Below are positions 55,258 through 63,653 of a DNA stretch of 64,000 nt, in pieces; position 1 is the first letter of the stretch; each line of letters opens with the position of its first letter. Made by a program: the position numbers and the translations under genes. The stretch is from Bacillota bacterium (GTDB lineage Bacteria > Bacillota > Clostridia > Peptostreptococcales > Anaerovoracaceae). Below the pieces are notes generated by a model, which saw only the letters and a list, made by a program, of their open reading frames with translations, had not been told where the DNA came from and did not search any database. The stretch is taken from contig JAFPZZ010000011.1 in the NCBI GenBank assembly GCA_017417045.1, forward strand, positions 1 through 64,000. Reading direction: 5' to 3'.

Positions 55258-55314
55258 GATCTTAATTTATGGCTGTTTGAAGCGCTGAAGCAGATCTGCC
55301 CCGCTGCCGGCATC

Positions 55315-55962
55315 CTACTTACCTATCCAGCTCTCGTCTGAAGGATCGTTTCTGAAGGCTATGAGGGCGGGGATCTGTTCCTCGCGTATATAGCCCTGCT
55401 CGGCCGCTACCTGAAGCAGCGTATCGTAATCTGAAGCGGAGTGGTTCACGAGCTCATGCTCCTTGAGCCTTGCGTCCGCTTTTTTCATGCCGTAGGTGAA
55501 TATCGACGCGATCCCTAGGACCTCGGCCCCGGCCTCTCTGAGCGCCTCGCATACGTCTACGCAGCTTCCGGCCGTCGAGATGAGGTCTTCGATCACGACG
55601 ACCTTTGTGCCCGGTTCGCAGCGCCCCTCGATCTGATTGCTGCGGCCGTGATCCTTAGCCGCGGCGCGCACGTAGCCCATGGGCAGGCCGAGTATGGTCG
55701 CGACTATCGCGGCGTGGGCTATCCCGGCGGTGCTGGTGCCCATGACGGATTCGCACTGCGGGTAGTATTCCCTGATGATCTGCGCAAGCGCCATCTCGAC
55801 ATCGCCGCGCACGTCTACGTCTGAAAGGGTCAGGCGGTTGTCGCAGTAGATGGGCGATTTGATCCCGCTTGCCCATATAAATGGCTGCTCGGGGCGGAGG
55901 AACACCGCCTTGATCTTGAGAAGATCGGACGCTATCGTCTTTTTGATCTCGCTGCTGTTCAT
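55315..55962 (-). CDS. pyrE: orotate phosphoribosyltransferase
   Basis: 215 residues. Substrate loop KDHGRSNQIEG (about 109-119) and the PRPP-binding signature VVVIEDLISTAGS (about 126-138); start region FIWASGIKSPIYCDNR. Converts orotate to OMP. Last gene of the pyrK-pyrD-pyrF-pyrE operon; overlaps pyrF by four bases. Confidence 0.96.
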   Translation of the reverse strand: MNSSEIKKTIASDLLKIKAVFLRPEQPFIWASGIKSPIYCDNRLTLSDVDVRGDVEMALAQIIREYYPQCESVMGTSTAGIAHAAIVATILGLPMGYVRAAAKDHGRSNQIEGRCEPGTKVVVIEDLISTAGSCVDVCEALREAGAEVLGIASIFTYGMKKADARLKEHELVNHSASDYDTLLQVAAEQGYIREEQIPALIAFRNDPSDESWIGK

Positions 55963-56663
55963 TGTTTCCCCTCCTCGAATTCCCTGCTCGCACGCTCGTA
56001 GGCCTTTACGGGATCGGCCGCCGCTGTGATGGCCCGTCCTACGACTATGAAGCTCGATCCGAGATCATGCGCCATGGCCGGAGTAGTCACCCTCTTCTGA
56101 TCGCCCCTGTCGCCGCCCGCGAATCTTATGCCCGGGGTAACGGTCAGAAAATCGCTGCCGCAGGCTTCGTGTACGAGCGCGGATTCGAGCGGGGAGCATA
56201 CGACTCCGTCACAGCCGGCCTCCATGGCATTCTGCGCGTAGTGCTTTACTGTGTCCGCCATGCTGTGGTCTATCCAGAGCTCTTTTTTCATGACTTCTTC
56301 GCTGGTGCTGGTCAGCTGGGTCACGGCGAGGAGCAGAGCCTTTGATCCCCTTTCGTCGAGGGCGCGCCTCGCGGCCCTCATCATCTCTATGGAACCTGCC
56401 GCATGGACGTTCACCATGTCCACATCGAGCTCCGCAAGCTGAAGCATGGACTTGTGGACCGTGTTAGGTATGTCATGGAGCTTCAGATCGAGGAATATCT
56501 TGTGTCCCCTTGTTTTTATCTGCCTGACTATCTCAGGCCCTCCGCCGTAAAAGACCTCCATGCCTATCTTGACAAAGGGCTTTACCTCTCCGAAGCTGTC
56601 CAGAAATCCCAAAAGCTGATCTCTGCTCTCAAAATCACAGGCGATGATGACTTCTCTCTTCAT
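55959..56663 (-). CDS. pyrF: orotidine-5'-phosphate decarboxylase
   Basis: 234 residues. Starts IIACDFESRDQLL, active-site stretch FLDLKLHDIPNTV with the D-x-K-x-x-D charge network, and the phosphate-binding TPGIRF loop near 165. Makes UMP from OMP. Overlaps pyrD and pyrE by four bases each. Confidence 0.97.
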   Translation of the reverse strand: MKREVIIACDFESRDQLLGFLDSFGEVKPFVKIGMEVFYGGGPEIVRQIKTRGHKIFLDLKLHDIPNTVHKSMLQLAELDVDMVNVHAAGSIEMMRAARRALDERGSKALLLAVTQLTSTSEEVMKKELWIDHSMADTVKHYAQNAMEAGCDGVVCSPLESALVHEACGSDFLTVTPGIRFAGGDRGDQKRVTTPAMAHDLGSSFIVVGRAITAAADPVKAYERASREFEEGKQ

Positions 56664-57574
56664 TTGAATGCTCTCCCGATAATCTCGTTTATATCATCTA
56701 TGCCGAGCTCTTCGAGCGCTGCCTCGAGCTCATTTTTTATCCTTGGCACACTCATTGGGTCGATGAGGTTCGAGGTGCCGATCTCAACGGCGCTCGCTCC
56801 CGCGGACATCATTTCTATGACGTCCCGTCCGCTGCAGACCCCTCCGCAGCCTATTATCGGTATGCTCACGCGCGGCGAGATCTGGTATATCCTCTGCAGC
56901 GCCAGCGGGAATATCCCGGGGCCGCTCACCCCTCCGGTGACGTTGGCGAGCACCGGCTTTCCAGTCCTGTAGTCCAGGCGCATGCCGAGGAAGGTGTTCA
57001 GCAGGACCAATCCGTCCGCACCGGCTTCCTCCAACGCTTCACACATGGCCGGCAGGTCCGGACACTGCGGCGTGCATTTGACATATACAGGTTTGTCTGA
57101 TGTCTTCTTGACGGCTCTGAGCACTTCCGCGGCAGTCTTTGGATCCGTTCCGAAGCTCATCCCTCCTCCGTGGACGTTTGGGCATGAGATGTTAAGCTCT
57201 ATGGCCCCGACGATATCTTCCGCTGCCAGAAGGCGGGCACACTCTGCGTATTCTTCCACGGAAAAGCCGCTGACGTTAGCGAATATCTTCCCCCTGTATA
57301 TCTTCCTGAGCTCGGGGAAAACACTCTCTATGACTTCGCGCGCCCCGGGATTTTGAAGTCCCACGGCGTTGAGCATCCCGCCGGCACATTCCGCTATCCT
57401 TGGAAGGGCGTTGCCTTCTCTCGGCTCGAGCGTAGTGCCCTTCATGGAAAAGCTTCCGCATTCGTTGACGTCGAAGAAGTCCAGATGGTCCATTCCGTAG
57501 CCGAAGGTCCCGCTCGCTGGGATCAGGGGATTTTTGAGCTCCATCCCGGGAAGCTTTACCGCAAGCTCTGCCAT
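56660..57574 (-). CDS. pyrD: dihydroorotate dehydrogenase, type 1B catalytic subunit
   Basis: 304 residues. PASGTFGYG near the start, ELNISCPNVHGGG (about 126) with the catalytic Cys of class 1 enzymes, and the FMN phosphate loop IPIIGCGGVCSG near 240. Forms a heterotetramer with PyrK and reduces NAD. Overlaps pyrK by 19 bases and pyrF by four. Confidence 0.97.
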   Translation of the reverse strand: MAELAVKLPGMELKNPLIPASGTFGYGMDHLDFFDVNECGSFSMKGTTLEPREGNALPRIAECAGGMLNAVGLQNPGAREVIESVFPELRKIYRGKIFANVSGFSVEEYAECARLLAAEDIVGAIELNISCPNVHGGGMSFGTDPKTAAEVLRAVKKTSDKPVYVKCTPQCPDLPAMCEALEEAGADGLVLLNTFLGMRLDYRTGKPVLANVTGGVSGPGIFPLALQRIYQISPRVSIPIIGCGGVCSGRDVIEMMSAGASAVEIGTSNLIDPMSVPRIKNELEAALEELGIDDINEIIGRAFK

Positions 57575-58362
57575 ACGATCTCCCCTTTCCTGAACACCGG
57601 ACCGTCCTTGCAGACGCGCTTCATTCCGGAGACTGTCCTTATGCTGCAGCCCATGCAGGCCCCGAATCCGCAGCCCATGCGCGTTTCGACCGAAAACTCC
57701 CCGTCCGAGCTCATTGCCGATGCCAGCCCTTCCATCATCGGAAGCGGCCCGCAGGCCCTGAACGGAAGATCTGTGAGCCCTTCGCGTCTCACGACGGACA
57801 CAGCGTCGTCTCCTTCGCTGTCGAAGCAGTATATGCTCCTTAATGCCAGGGCCTTCATTTCCCTCTCAAAGAGCGCGTGCTCCCTGTCCCGGAAACCGAA
57901 GACCGCCGTCACCTCCAGTCCGGCCTTAACGGCCTCCTCTGCTAGCAGCAGCAGCGGGGCGCAGCCTATGCCTCCTCCGACTATGAGCAGCCTGCTCTCG
58001 GCCGCGGAGCCCTCTTTGTACATACCGCTCCCGTGTCCGCAGCCCGCGGCGCCGGAGGTGCAGCAGGGGTCCTTGCCCGGGAGGCTGAAACCGTTTCCAA
58101 GAGGCCCTATAGCGTTTATCACGCCGTTTTTGAGCCCGCTCAGGATCACTGTCCCCTCTCCCGCCGCGCGCACACAGAGCCTGAGGATCCTGCCGTCCCG
58201 TCCGCAGACTGAGACCGGCCTCCTGAGCGTTTTGCCCGGCACCGAAAGCTCAAGGAACTGCCCCGGCCGGACATCCAGATCTTCCCAAGGCTCCAGCGAG
58301 AGCTCGAAACAGTCCGGAGAGACCCATTCATTTTTAAGTATTTTGAAGTCTGTTATCTTCAT
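57556..58362 (-). CDS. pyrK: dihydroorotate dehydrogenase electron transfer subunit
   Basis: 268 residues. FAD domain with RRPVSVCG (about 47), NAD domain with LLIVGGGIGCAPLL (about 124), and the C-terminal [2Fe-2S] loop CGFGACMGCSIR ... C (about 231-249). Between the FAD and NAD domains lies an unusual insert of about 25 residues (98-123) with CCTSGAAGCGHGSG, adding three cysteines. Passes electrons from PyrD to NAD. First gene of the operon; no strong ribosome site is visible ahead of the ATG. Confidence 0.94.
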   Translation of the reverse strand: MKITDFKILKNEWVSPDCFELSLEPWEDLDVRPGQFLELSVPGKTLRRPVSVCGRDGRILRLCVRAAGEGTVILSGLKNGVINAIGPLGNGFSLPGKDPCCTSGAAGCGHGSGMYKEGSAAESRLLIVGGGIGCAPLLLLAEEAVKAGLEVTAVFGFRDREHALFEREMKALALRSIYCFDSEGDDAVSVVRREGLTDLPFRACGPLPMMEGLASAMSSDGEFSVETRMGCGFGACMGCSIRTVSGMKRVCKDGPVFRKGEIVWQSLR

Positions 58363-58395
58363 TTTCAGCGCAGCTTTTCTTGCCGCAGCTCAGCG

Positions 58396-58420
58396 GTCCG
58401 GCTAAGTCCGACCGCCGATA
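58396..58420 (-). other. bulged hairpin before pyrK
   Basis: GCGGT-CGG/CCG-ACCGC stem with one bulge in the 69-base gap after the symporter gene. No T-tract; it may weaken readthrough or be an attenuator remnant. No PyrR-type leader is evident. Confidence 0.35.
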
Positions 58421-58431
58421 CGTTTTCAATC

Positions 58432-59769
58432 CTATGCGTTGTACTTCTGCTCGTCGAGAGCTCCTTCGCTCTTGGCGACGGCCATGGCGCAGGCGCTGTC
58501 TCCGACCACGTTGAGTGCGGTGACGAGCATCTCGATCGGCCTGTTGATGGCAAGGATGAGGCTGTAGGCCATGAGCGCAAGCTCATTGTTGAAGCCTACT
58601 CCGCTCAGTATCGTGAAGAGTATCACGGCGCCGGCTCCGGGAGCCGCGGGAGTTCCGATGGACGCGATGATCGCCAGGAGCCCTATGAGGAGCAGAGTGG
58701 AGAAACTGATCTCATATCCGCTGCAGCCCGCTATGAAGATCGTCGCTATGACCTGCATTATAGCCGTTCCGTCCATGTTTACGGTCATTCCGAGCGGAAG
58801 CACGAAGGACGCCACCTCTTCATTCACTCCAAGGTCCTCGGTAGCGGTCTTGAGGTTGAGCGGCAGAGTCGCAGCGCTTGAGGAGGTGGAGAATCCGAAG
58901 AGGGCCACCTTGCCGATCTTCTTTACGAAATTTGCCGGGGATAGCCCGGTAGTCACCTTCACAAAGAGCGCGTACCCTGCGAAGAGCACTATGAGGAGCA
59001 GCGCTACGGTCAGGATCACGTAGGCGATCGCCGGACGCAGATGTGCTATGCCGTAAGTCGCGCAGGTCCTGGTCAGAAGACAGAAGATCGCTGCTGGGCC
59101 GAATCTGTTCACTATGAAATTGAGGAATACGTTGATGATCTCACCGATCTCGCCGCAGAGCGCGGGTATGATCTTTACCTTGTCTCCGAGCTTGTTAACG
59201 GAGAGCCCGACAGCTGCGGCGGTAACGACTATCGCGAGCACGCCGCCGTTATTGGTGAGCGCCGAAGCGAAGTTATTCGGCACCGCGTTGAGGATTATGT
59301 TGAGGGGATTGCTTCCCGTCTTTCCTGTGCTTCCGGCCATATCGAGCGCGGTATTGCGGAAGGCTCCTGCATTAAAGGCCGTCATTCCTGCTACAGCCGC
59401 GAGGATTATGGCCAAAACAGTCGTCGTGAGGAACAGCCCGATGGTCCTGGACGAGATCCTTCCGAGCTTTCTGGAATCGGAGATGCGCACCATGGCGCTC
59501 ACGATGCTGGTGAATACCATGGGGACGATGACGAGCTGAAGGGCTTTGACGAAGAGCTGCCCCACGATATAGAAGAGTCCAAGAGCGCTCTCATTTCCTT
59601 CCGCGGTGATGTCCGCGAAGAGCAGGCTGTTTATGGTATTCCAGGTCTGAGCGTTTCCCCCGGAAATCAGCGATTCGCGAAGCGCTATGACACCCAGGCC
59701 GCATATTACCGCCGCGGCCATTGCGATGAGCATCTTTGCTGTTAGGTCTCTGGAGCCGTTTTTCTGCAT
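58432..59769 (-). CDS. dicarboxylate/amino acid:cation symporter (DAACS family)
   Basis: 445 residues from ATG 59769 (MQKNGSRDL), set by AGGAGG six bases upstream. About eight membrane helices plus two re-entrant hairpins; family motifs SSSAATLPLNL (about 305-315, first hairpin) and the GMTVNMDGTAIMQ stretch with the Na+/substrate-binding NMDGT. Imports glutamate, aspartate, serine or C4-dicarboxylates with Na+ or H+. Placed upstream of the pyr operon, though with its own promoter and leader. Confidence 0.93.
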   Translation of the reverse strand: MQKNGSRDLTAKMLIAMAAAVICGLGVIALRESLISGGNAQTWNTINSLLFADITAEGNESALGLFYIVGQLFVKALQLVIVPMVFTSIVSAMVRISDSRKLGRISSRTIGLFLTTTVLAIILAAVAGMTAFNAGAFRNTALDMAGSTGKTGSNPLNIILNAVPNNFASALTNNGGVLAIVVTAAAVGLSVNKLGDKVKIIPALCGEIGEIINVFLNFIVNRFGPAAIFCLLTRTCATYGIAHLRPAIAYVILTVALLLIVLFAGYALFVKVTTGLSPANFVKKIGKVALFGFSTSSSAATLPLNLKTATEDLGVNEEVASFVLPLGMTVNMDGTAIMQVIATIFIAGCSGYEISFSTLLLIGLLAIIASIGTPAAPGAGAVILFTILSGVGFNNELALMAYSLILAINRPIEMLVTALNVVGDSACAMAVAKSEGALDEQKYNA

Positions 59770-59784
59770 TTTGTACCTCCTGTT

Positions 59785-59821
59785 AAAAAACAACCTCCAT
59801 AGTATGAGCCTACAGAGGTTG
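59785..59821 (-). terminator. attenuator-like terminator in the symporter leader
   Basis: On the minus strand CAACCTC (pairing with GAGGTTG, 59791-59821) with a 17-base loop and a T6 tail ends only a few bases before the AGGAGG of the symporter gene. A transcript from the promoter at 59918-59947 must pass it to express the gene. Confidence 0.75.
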
Positions 59822-59917
59822 CACATTCCAGTACTGTCCCGGATCCGGACCCGAGATGTTTCAGATATGATCGCCTTTATAGTATCCCGTACTATATTAA
59901 AGTCTTTTGCCGCAATG

Positions 59918-59947
59918 ATTATATGAAACGCGCCGCCGCCGTGTCAA
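59918..59947 (-). promoter_or_regulatory. consensus promoter of the symporter gene
   Basis: Minus strand -35 TTGACA (59942-59947), 18-base spacer, -10 TATAAT (59918-59923). The resulting leader is about 140 nt and contains TATAGT/ACTATA and a GTCCGGATCC-GGGAC stem (59836-59852) before the terminator, a layout typical of regulated leaders. Class not recognised. Confidence 0.85.
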
Positions 59948-60069
59948 TAAAAAGTTTGACGCGCGATCTATTCAAATATCGCATTGATGGGGCCTGCTTA
60001 TTCACAAACCTGACGCATACTGTACTGGGGGACGCGCCCGGCACGGGAAAGCCCGTCACGGCTCATGCG

Positions 60070-60100
60070 GCTGAAGTAAGCGTTTTTCAGCGCGTTTTTT
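60070..60100 (+). terminator. terminator upstream of the phosphoribosyltransferase gene
   Basis: GCTGAA/TTCAGC stem (60070-60091) followed by GCGTTTTTT. It lies 94 bases before the gene, after a GC-rich stretch with ACGGG-aaag-CCCGT (about 60043-60056). It may end a short leader RNA; a separate promoter (TTGATT, 18 bases, TAATAT) follows at about 60121-60150. Confidence 0.5.
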
Positions 60101-60193
60101 GATACCGCAGTAAAAAGCTGTTGATTTGGCGCATGTTTTGATATTAATATTGAGCGTGATTTTATTTATCGACGCAACAAGGAGAGCAACCAA

Positions 60194-60787
60194 ATGAGCG
60201 AACAATGGAAATACTTTGATTTTGAGATCTATGGGATCAAGAGGCAGCTGCCCTACGTAAAGATCGCCGACGATCTGGCGCTTGCGAGCTTCGTATGCAT
60301 ATCCGACACGGAACTGGTGCAGACCTGCGCGCCCAAGCTCGTCGAGAGGCTCCCCGAGGTCGATTACCTCGTGACAGCCGAGGCCAAAGGCATCATCCTC
60401 ACCTACGAGATGTCCAGGCTCATGGGCATGAAGGACTTCATCATCGCCCGCAAGAGCAAGAAGCCTTATATGCAGGACGCCATCGGCTGCACCGTGTACT
60501 CCATCACCACGCAGAAGGAGCAGACCCTCTATCTCAACGGCGTCGACGCCGAGAAGATCAGGGGCAAGAGAGTCGCCATCATCGACGACGTCATCGCGAC
60601 CGGTGACTCAGTGAGGGCCGTAGAGGAGCTCGTTAAGAAGGCCGGCGCAGAGGTCGTCGCCAGAGCTGCGATCCTTGCAGAGCTCGAGACTGTGGGCCGC
60701 GACGACGTCATCTACCTCAAGGAGCACTACGTCTTCCGCCCGAACGAGGACGGGAGCTTCACCCCGATCTCTTCGCTGAAGAAGTAA
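60194..60787 (+). CDS. adenine/xanthine-type purine phosphoribosyltransferase
   Basis: 197 residues. PRPP-binding signature VAIIDDVIATGDSV (about 126-139) and the EAKGIILTYEMSRLMG segment (about 63-78), as in Apt/Xpt-like type I PRTases. The C-terminus differs from standard Apt, and length fits a variant subgroup, so base specificity (adenine, xanthine or other) is open. AGGAG nine bases before ATG. No purine riboswitch was found ahead of it. Followed by a strong terminator. Confidence 0.88.
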   Translation: MSEQWKYFDFEIYGIKRQLPYVKIADDLALASFVCISDTELVQTCAPKLVERLPEVDYLVTAEAKGIILTYEMSRLMGMKDFIIARKSKKPYMQDAIGCTVYSITTQKEQTLYLNGVDAEKIRGKRVAIIDDVIATGDSVRAVEELVKKAGAEVVARAAILAELETVGRDDVIYLKEHYVFRPNEDGSFTPISSLKK

Positions 60788-60809
60788 TGCGAAAAGCCGC
60801 AAGATACAG

Positions 60810-60843
60810 CGATCCCCGCGCGGCCGCGCGGGGATCTTTTTCA
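60810..60843 (+). terminator. terminator of the phosphoribosyltransferase gene
   Basis: GATCCCCGCGC/GCGCGGGGATC stem (60810-60835), loop of four, T5 tail on the plus strand. Confidence 0.9.
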
Positions 60844-60846
60844 TCG

Positions 60847-60906
60847 TATCCGTTATCATATCCGTTTCCGTATCAGTTATCGCATCAATTATCGCATCAG
60901 TTTTGC
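60847..60906. repeat. five degenerate tandem 12-bp repeats
   Basis: Units at 60847, 60859, 60871, 60883 and 60895 follow the pattern TATCcGTTaTCg (for example TATCAGTTATCG, CATCAATTATCG). Sits between two convergent genes. Confidence 0.8.
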
Positions 60907-60920
60907 GGCTTCCCTGCCCC

Positions 60921-61919
60921 TCACGAATAGATCATCATATCCGTCCTGCCTATGGCGAAGCAGCACAGGAACACCGCGCTGAGGTCCTTTTCGTCCGTCC
61001 AGATGCGGAAGAAGCCCTGCGATGGGACGCTCGAGAGCATGCCGCCCTTTTCGGCGTCTTCCTCGTGGACGAGCCTGCCGGAGGACTCTATATGGGCGAC
61101 CTGCACGCCGTCCCTGTATATCTCGTAGCTCCATTTGAGACCGGAAAGCCCGGTCTATATCTCTATGCCGTTTTCATGCAGGCTCTTCCATACGTCCTCG
61201 CCGTTAAGGCTGAAGGTCGAATGGTTGTCGAGCACCCAGGGGGCGTCGGAGGACGAAGTGACCGTCTTGCTCACGAGGAACTTCCTGCTGCGTCCGTTCT
61301 CATGGTCTGTGAAGGTATATTCGGAGTCCGAGATCAGGGAGAAGTCCGTCGCGTCGGCCTCATAAAGCACCCTGCGGTCAGGATCTTCGATATGGCAGCC
61401 GCCCTTGGCCGTGCCGAGGTCCGTCAGGAAATAAAGCTCTCGCTCCCCTCCCGCGCGCCGCGGCCCGAAGAGCCCTTCGTCAGCGCCGGACTGCTCTTTC
61501 AGCTTAGCCAGTTTTCTCTTTGCCCGCAGAAGTGAGTACAGGGAGCCCGCCGCAAGGAGCGTCCCGGCTCCAGTCAGATAGATGAGCATGCCAGGCGAGT
61601 CCTCTGCTATACGCGTGGGATCCGCGGGATCGTATTTGATGCTTATGCACTTGCCGGGCATGTAGCCATCCTGGTAAAAGCCTATGCTTCCCGTATAACT
61701 TTTTCCGTCAACCTCATAGTCAACGTAAGTGGTATAGCTGCTGTCGTCGCCTCCTTCGCTCTCCACTTCGATGCGCGTGATCACGGCTTCTGTCTTCTCA
61801 AAGCCCCTGGTGTCAAATGTGAATTTTATGCCAAGGCCGAGCATCGCGAGCCCTGCTATGAGCAGCACGACTGTCATCCCTTTGGCCGAAAGATCGATGC
61901 GGGGCTTATACCATTTCAT
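60921..61919 (-). pseudogene. DUF3592-like membrane protein gene interrupted by an amber codon
   Basis: ATG 61917-61919 opens a 254-residue protein: membrane helix (15-33), a DUF3592-like beta domain (VDYEVDGKSYTGSIGFYQDG, KYDPADPTRI), second helix (108-128), and a cytoplasmic beta-rich domain from about 160. TAG at 61155-61157 then stops it, but the same frame stays open for 77 more codons to TGA 60921 with clearly protein-like sequence (LKWSYEIYRDGVQVAHIES, AFLCC-type core). The full product would be about 332 residues. A one-base change of a GAG or CAG codon explains it; the shortened protein may still be made. The substrate or role is unknown. Confidence 0.75.
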
Positions 61920-61970
61920 TTCCGGTCTCCTCTTTAGTCATTGTTATGTCTTGATCTTTGTTTTGTCGTT

Positions 61971-61998
61971 CGCGGAGGGACCGGGCGGCCCCTCCGCG
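61971..61998 (-). terminator. hairpin after the M42 fragment
   Basis: CGCGGAGGG/CCCTCCGCG stem, and just before it a second 10-bp stem CTTTTTCGCC/GGCGAAAAAG (62003-62029) that spans the stop codon of the peptidase fragment. Together they should end transcription on the minus strand. Confidence 0.6.
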
Positions 61999-62012
61999 AT
62001 CCTTTTTCGCCT

Positions 62013-62390
62013 TTACTCGGCGAAAAAGTCATAGCTTATCCTGCCGTTATTTTTGATGAAGCCCTCGAGCATGCGGTACTCGTTGGCCAGGTCGTTCATG
62101 TCGAGGAGCTCCGACTGCGAGTGTGAATAGCGCCTCGGGATAATGATCCCTATGGCCGGGCAGTGGCTGCCGGAGAAATTCACCCCGCCCGCGTCGTTGT
62201 TTCCCGCTCCGGGCGAGGGCACCCTCTGCAGGGGTATGAGATTCTCCTTCGCGTACTTTTTAGCGAAGGCCAGCAGGCCGCGGTTCGGGAAGATCTTCGC
62301 GACGGGGCTAGTCATATCCCCTACCGTTATGATCGGGCCGCCGCCCATTCTGGTAGGAAGCCTGCGCTCCGGCTCCTGCCGGCGTCGCAA
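62013..62390 (-). pseudogene. C-terminal fragment of an M42 family aminopeptidase
   Basis: About 120 residues match only the last third of M42 (glutamyl aminopeptidase/CelM) peptidases: GGGPIITVGD, IPLQRVPSPGAGNNDAGG (metal-site NDAG region), CPAIGIIIPRRYSHSQSE with the final metal-binding His, and the closing helix. The N-terminal two thirds, including the first zinc ligands, are missing; the fragment begins directly at the end of the alcohol dehydrogenase gene. A deletion joined the two. It has no ribosome site and should be non-functional as a peptidase. Confidence 0.8.
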
Positions 62391-62396
62391 GCCCTG

Positions 62397-63566
62397 CTAC
62401 AGGCAGTCCCTGAATATCTCCTCGACGTCCTCCTTGGTAAGGGGGACCCACGCGTTGGTGAGCCTTCCGCCTACATCCGCATGAGCGGCCATGTCCGCGA
62501 AGTGCTCGGTGCCTATGCCGAGTTCGGACAGGCTCATCGGGATGCCGCAGCTCCTGAAGAAGTCCTCGAGCGCGTCTATGCCCTTCAGGGCGAGCCCGTG
62601 ATCATCCTCCCCTTCGATGCCCCAGACGTTCTTCGCGAAGCGGACGAACCTCCATTCAGTCGAGGGATCGTTCCGCAGTACGAACCTCATCCATCGCGGC
62701 GTGAGTATGGCGAGGCCGACGCCGTGGGTTATGTCGTAATACGCCGAGAGCTCGTGCTCCATCGCGTGGCAGGGCCAGCCGGAGTACTTCTTGCCGTAGG
62801 CGAGTATGCCCGAGCAGGCTATCGACTCGGCGTGCATGAGGTTCGCCCTTGCCGTGTAATCATCTGGAGTCTTAAGAGCGACCGGCGTATATCTTATAAC
62901 GGTCTTAAGTATGGTCTCGGAGAGTCCTTCGGTCAGGCCGCTGTCTCCCGGGGAAGAGAAATAGCACTCCATCGTATGGGACATGATGTCCGCAGAGCCG
63001 GCCGCAGTCTGGTATTTCGAGACGGTGAAGGTGTAGCTCGGGTCCAGTATCGAGACCGAGGGATGGGTGAAGAAAGCGCCAAGCTTTTCATGGGTCTTAA
63101 GGTTGGTGATGACCCCGCCCCCGTCGAAGTCCGAGCCCGTGGCGCTGATGGTGAGTATGTCGACCAGCGGGAGGGACTTCTTGGGCCCGGGCACGTTTTT
63201 GACCATGTACCAGAGGTCATCGCCCTCGTAGTAATAACCGGAGCAGATGGCCTTGGAGCAGTCTATGGTGCTCCCGCCGCCTACGGCGAGGACCACCTCT
63301 ATGCCGTTCTCCCTGCAGAGCCTGACGCCCTTTTCGACGGACTCGATGCGGGGATTCGGCTCGACTCCGGCGAGCTCGGTGACCGTGAAGCCTCCTTCGC
63401 TTAAGATCTTCATGATCTCGTCGTAGAGCCCGGTCTTTTTTATGGAGCCCCCTCCGTAGACCAGGAGCACCTTGGTCCCGTACTGCCTGAGAGCCTCGTC
63501 AAGATGGGATATCTGGCCCTTGCCGAAATAGACTTTGGTTGGTATGGAGTGGATAAAGTTTTCCAT
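62397..63566 (-). CDS. iron-containing alcohol dehydrogenase (butanol dehydrogenase-like)
   Basis: 389 residues. NAD(P)-binding GGGSTIDCSKAI (about 95-106), the central FDGGGVITN / GSADIMSHTMECYF stretch and the metal-binding CHAMEHELSAYYDITHGVGLA (about 268-288) with the conserved His residues. Reduces aldehydes to alcohols in fermentation, typically NADPH-linked in the BdhA/YugJ group. GGAG six bases before ATG. Its TAG stop is followed, in the same frame, by the M42 fragment. Confidence 0.93.
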   Translation of the reverse strand: MENFIHSIPTKVYFGKGQISHLDEALRQYGTKVLLVYGGGSIKKTGLYDEIMKILSEGGFTVTELAGVEPNPRIESVEKGVRLCRENGIEVVLAVGGGSTIDCSKAICSGYYYEGDDLWYMVKNVPGPKKSLPLVDILTISATGSDFDGGGVITNLKTHEKLGAFFTHPSVSILDPSYTFTVSKYQTAAGSADIMSHTMECYFSSPGDSGLTEGLSETILKTVIRYTPVALKTPDDYTARANLMHAESIACSGILAYGKKYSGWPCHAMEHELSAYYDITHGVGLAILTPRWMRFVLRNDPSTEWRFVRFAKNVWGIEGEDDHGLALKGIDALEDFFRSCGIPMSLSELGIGTEHFADMAAHADVGGRLTNAWVPLTKEDVEEIFRDCL

Positions 63567-63599
63567 GCGTTCTCCTTTCTGCTTAAAACTATTGCTCTG

Positions 63600-63653
63600 C
63601 CGTTCGCATGATCTGTGCTGTTCGTATGATCTGTGCCGTTCGTATGATCAAAG
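63600..63653. repeat. three tandem 18-bp repeats
   Basis: Units at 63600, 63618 and 63636 (CcGTTCGtATGATCtGTG pattern; third unit diverges in its last four bases). They lie just upstream of the alcohol dehydrogenase gene and reach into the end of rnhB. Confidence 0.85.

Noticed and set aside
59941-60193. Purine riboswitch before the phosphoribosyltransferase
   Set aside because: The conserved junction words of that class were not found.
60921-61157. Pyrrolysine or general stop-codon recoding at the in-frame TAG
   Set aside because: Many ordinary genes here end with TAG and no pyl genes are in the window; a nonsense mutation is simpler.
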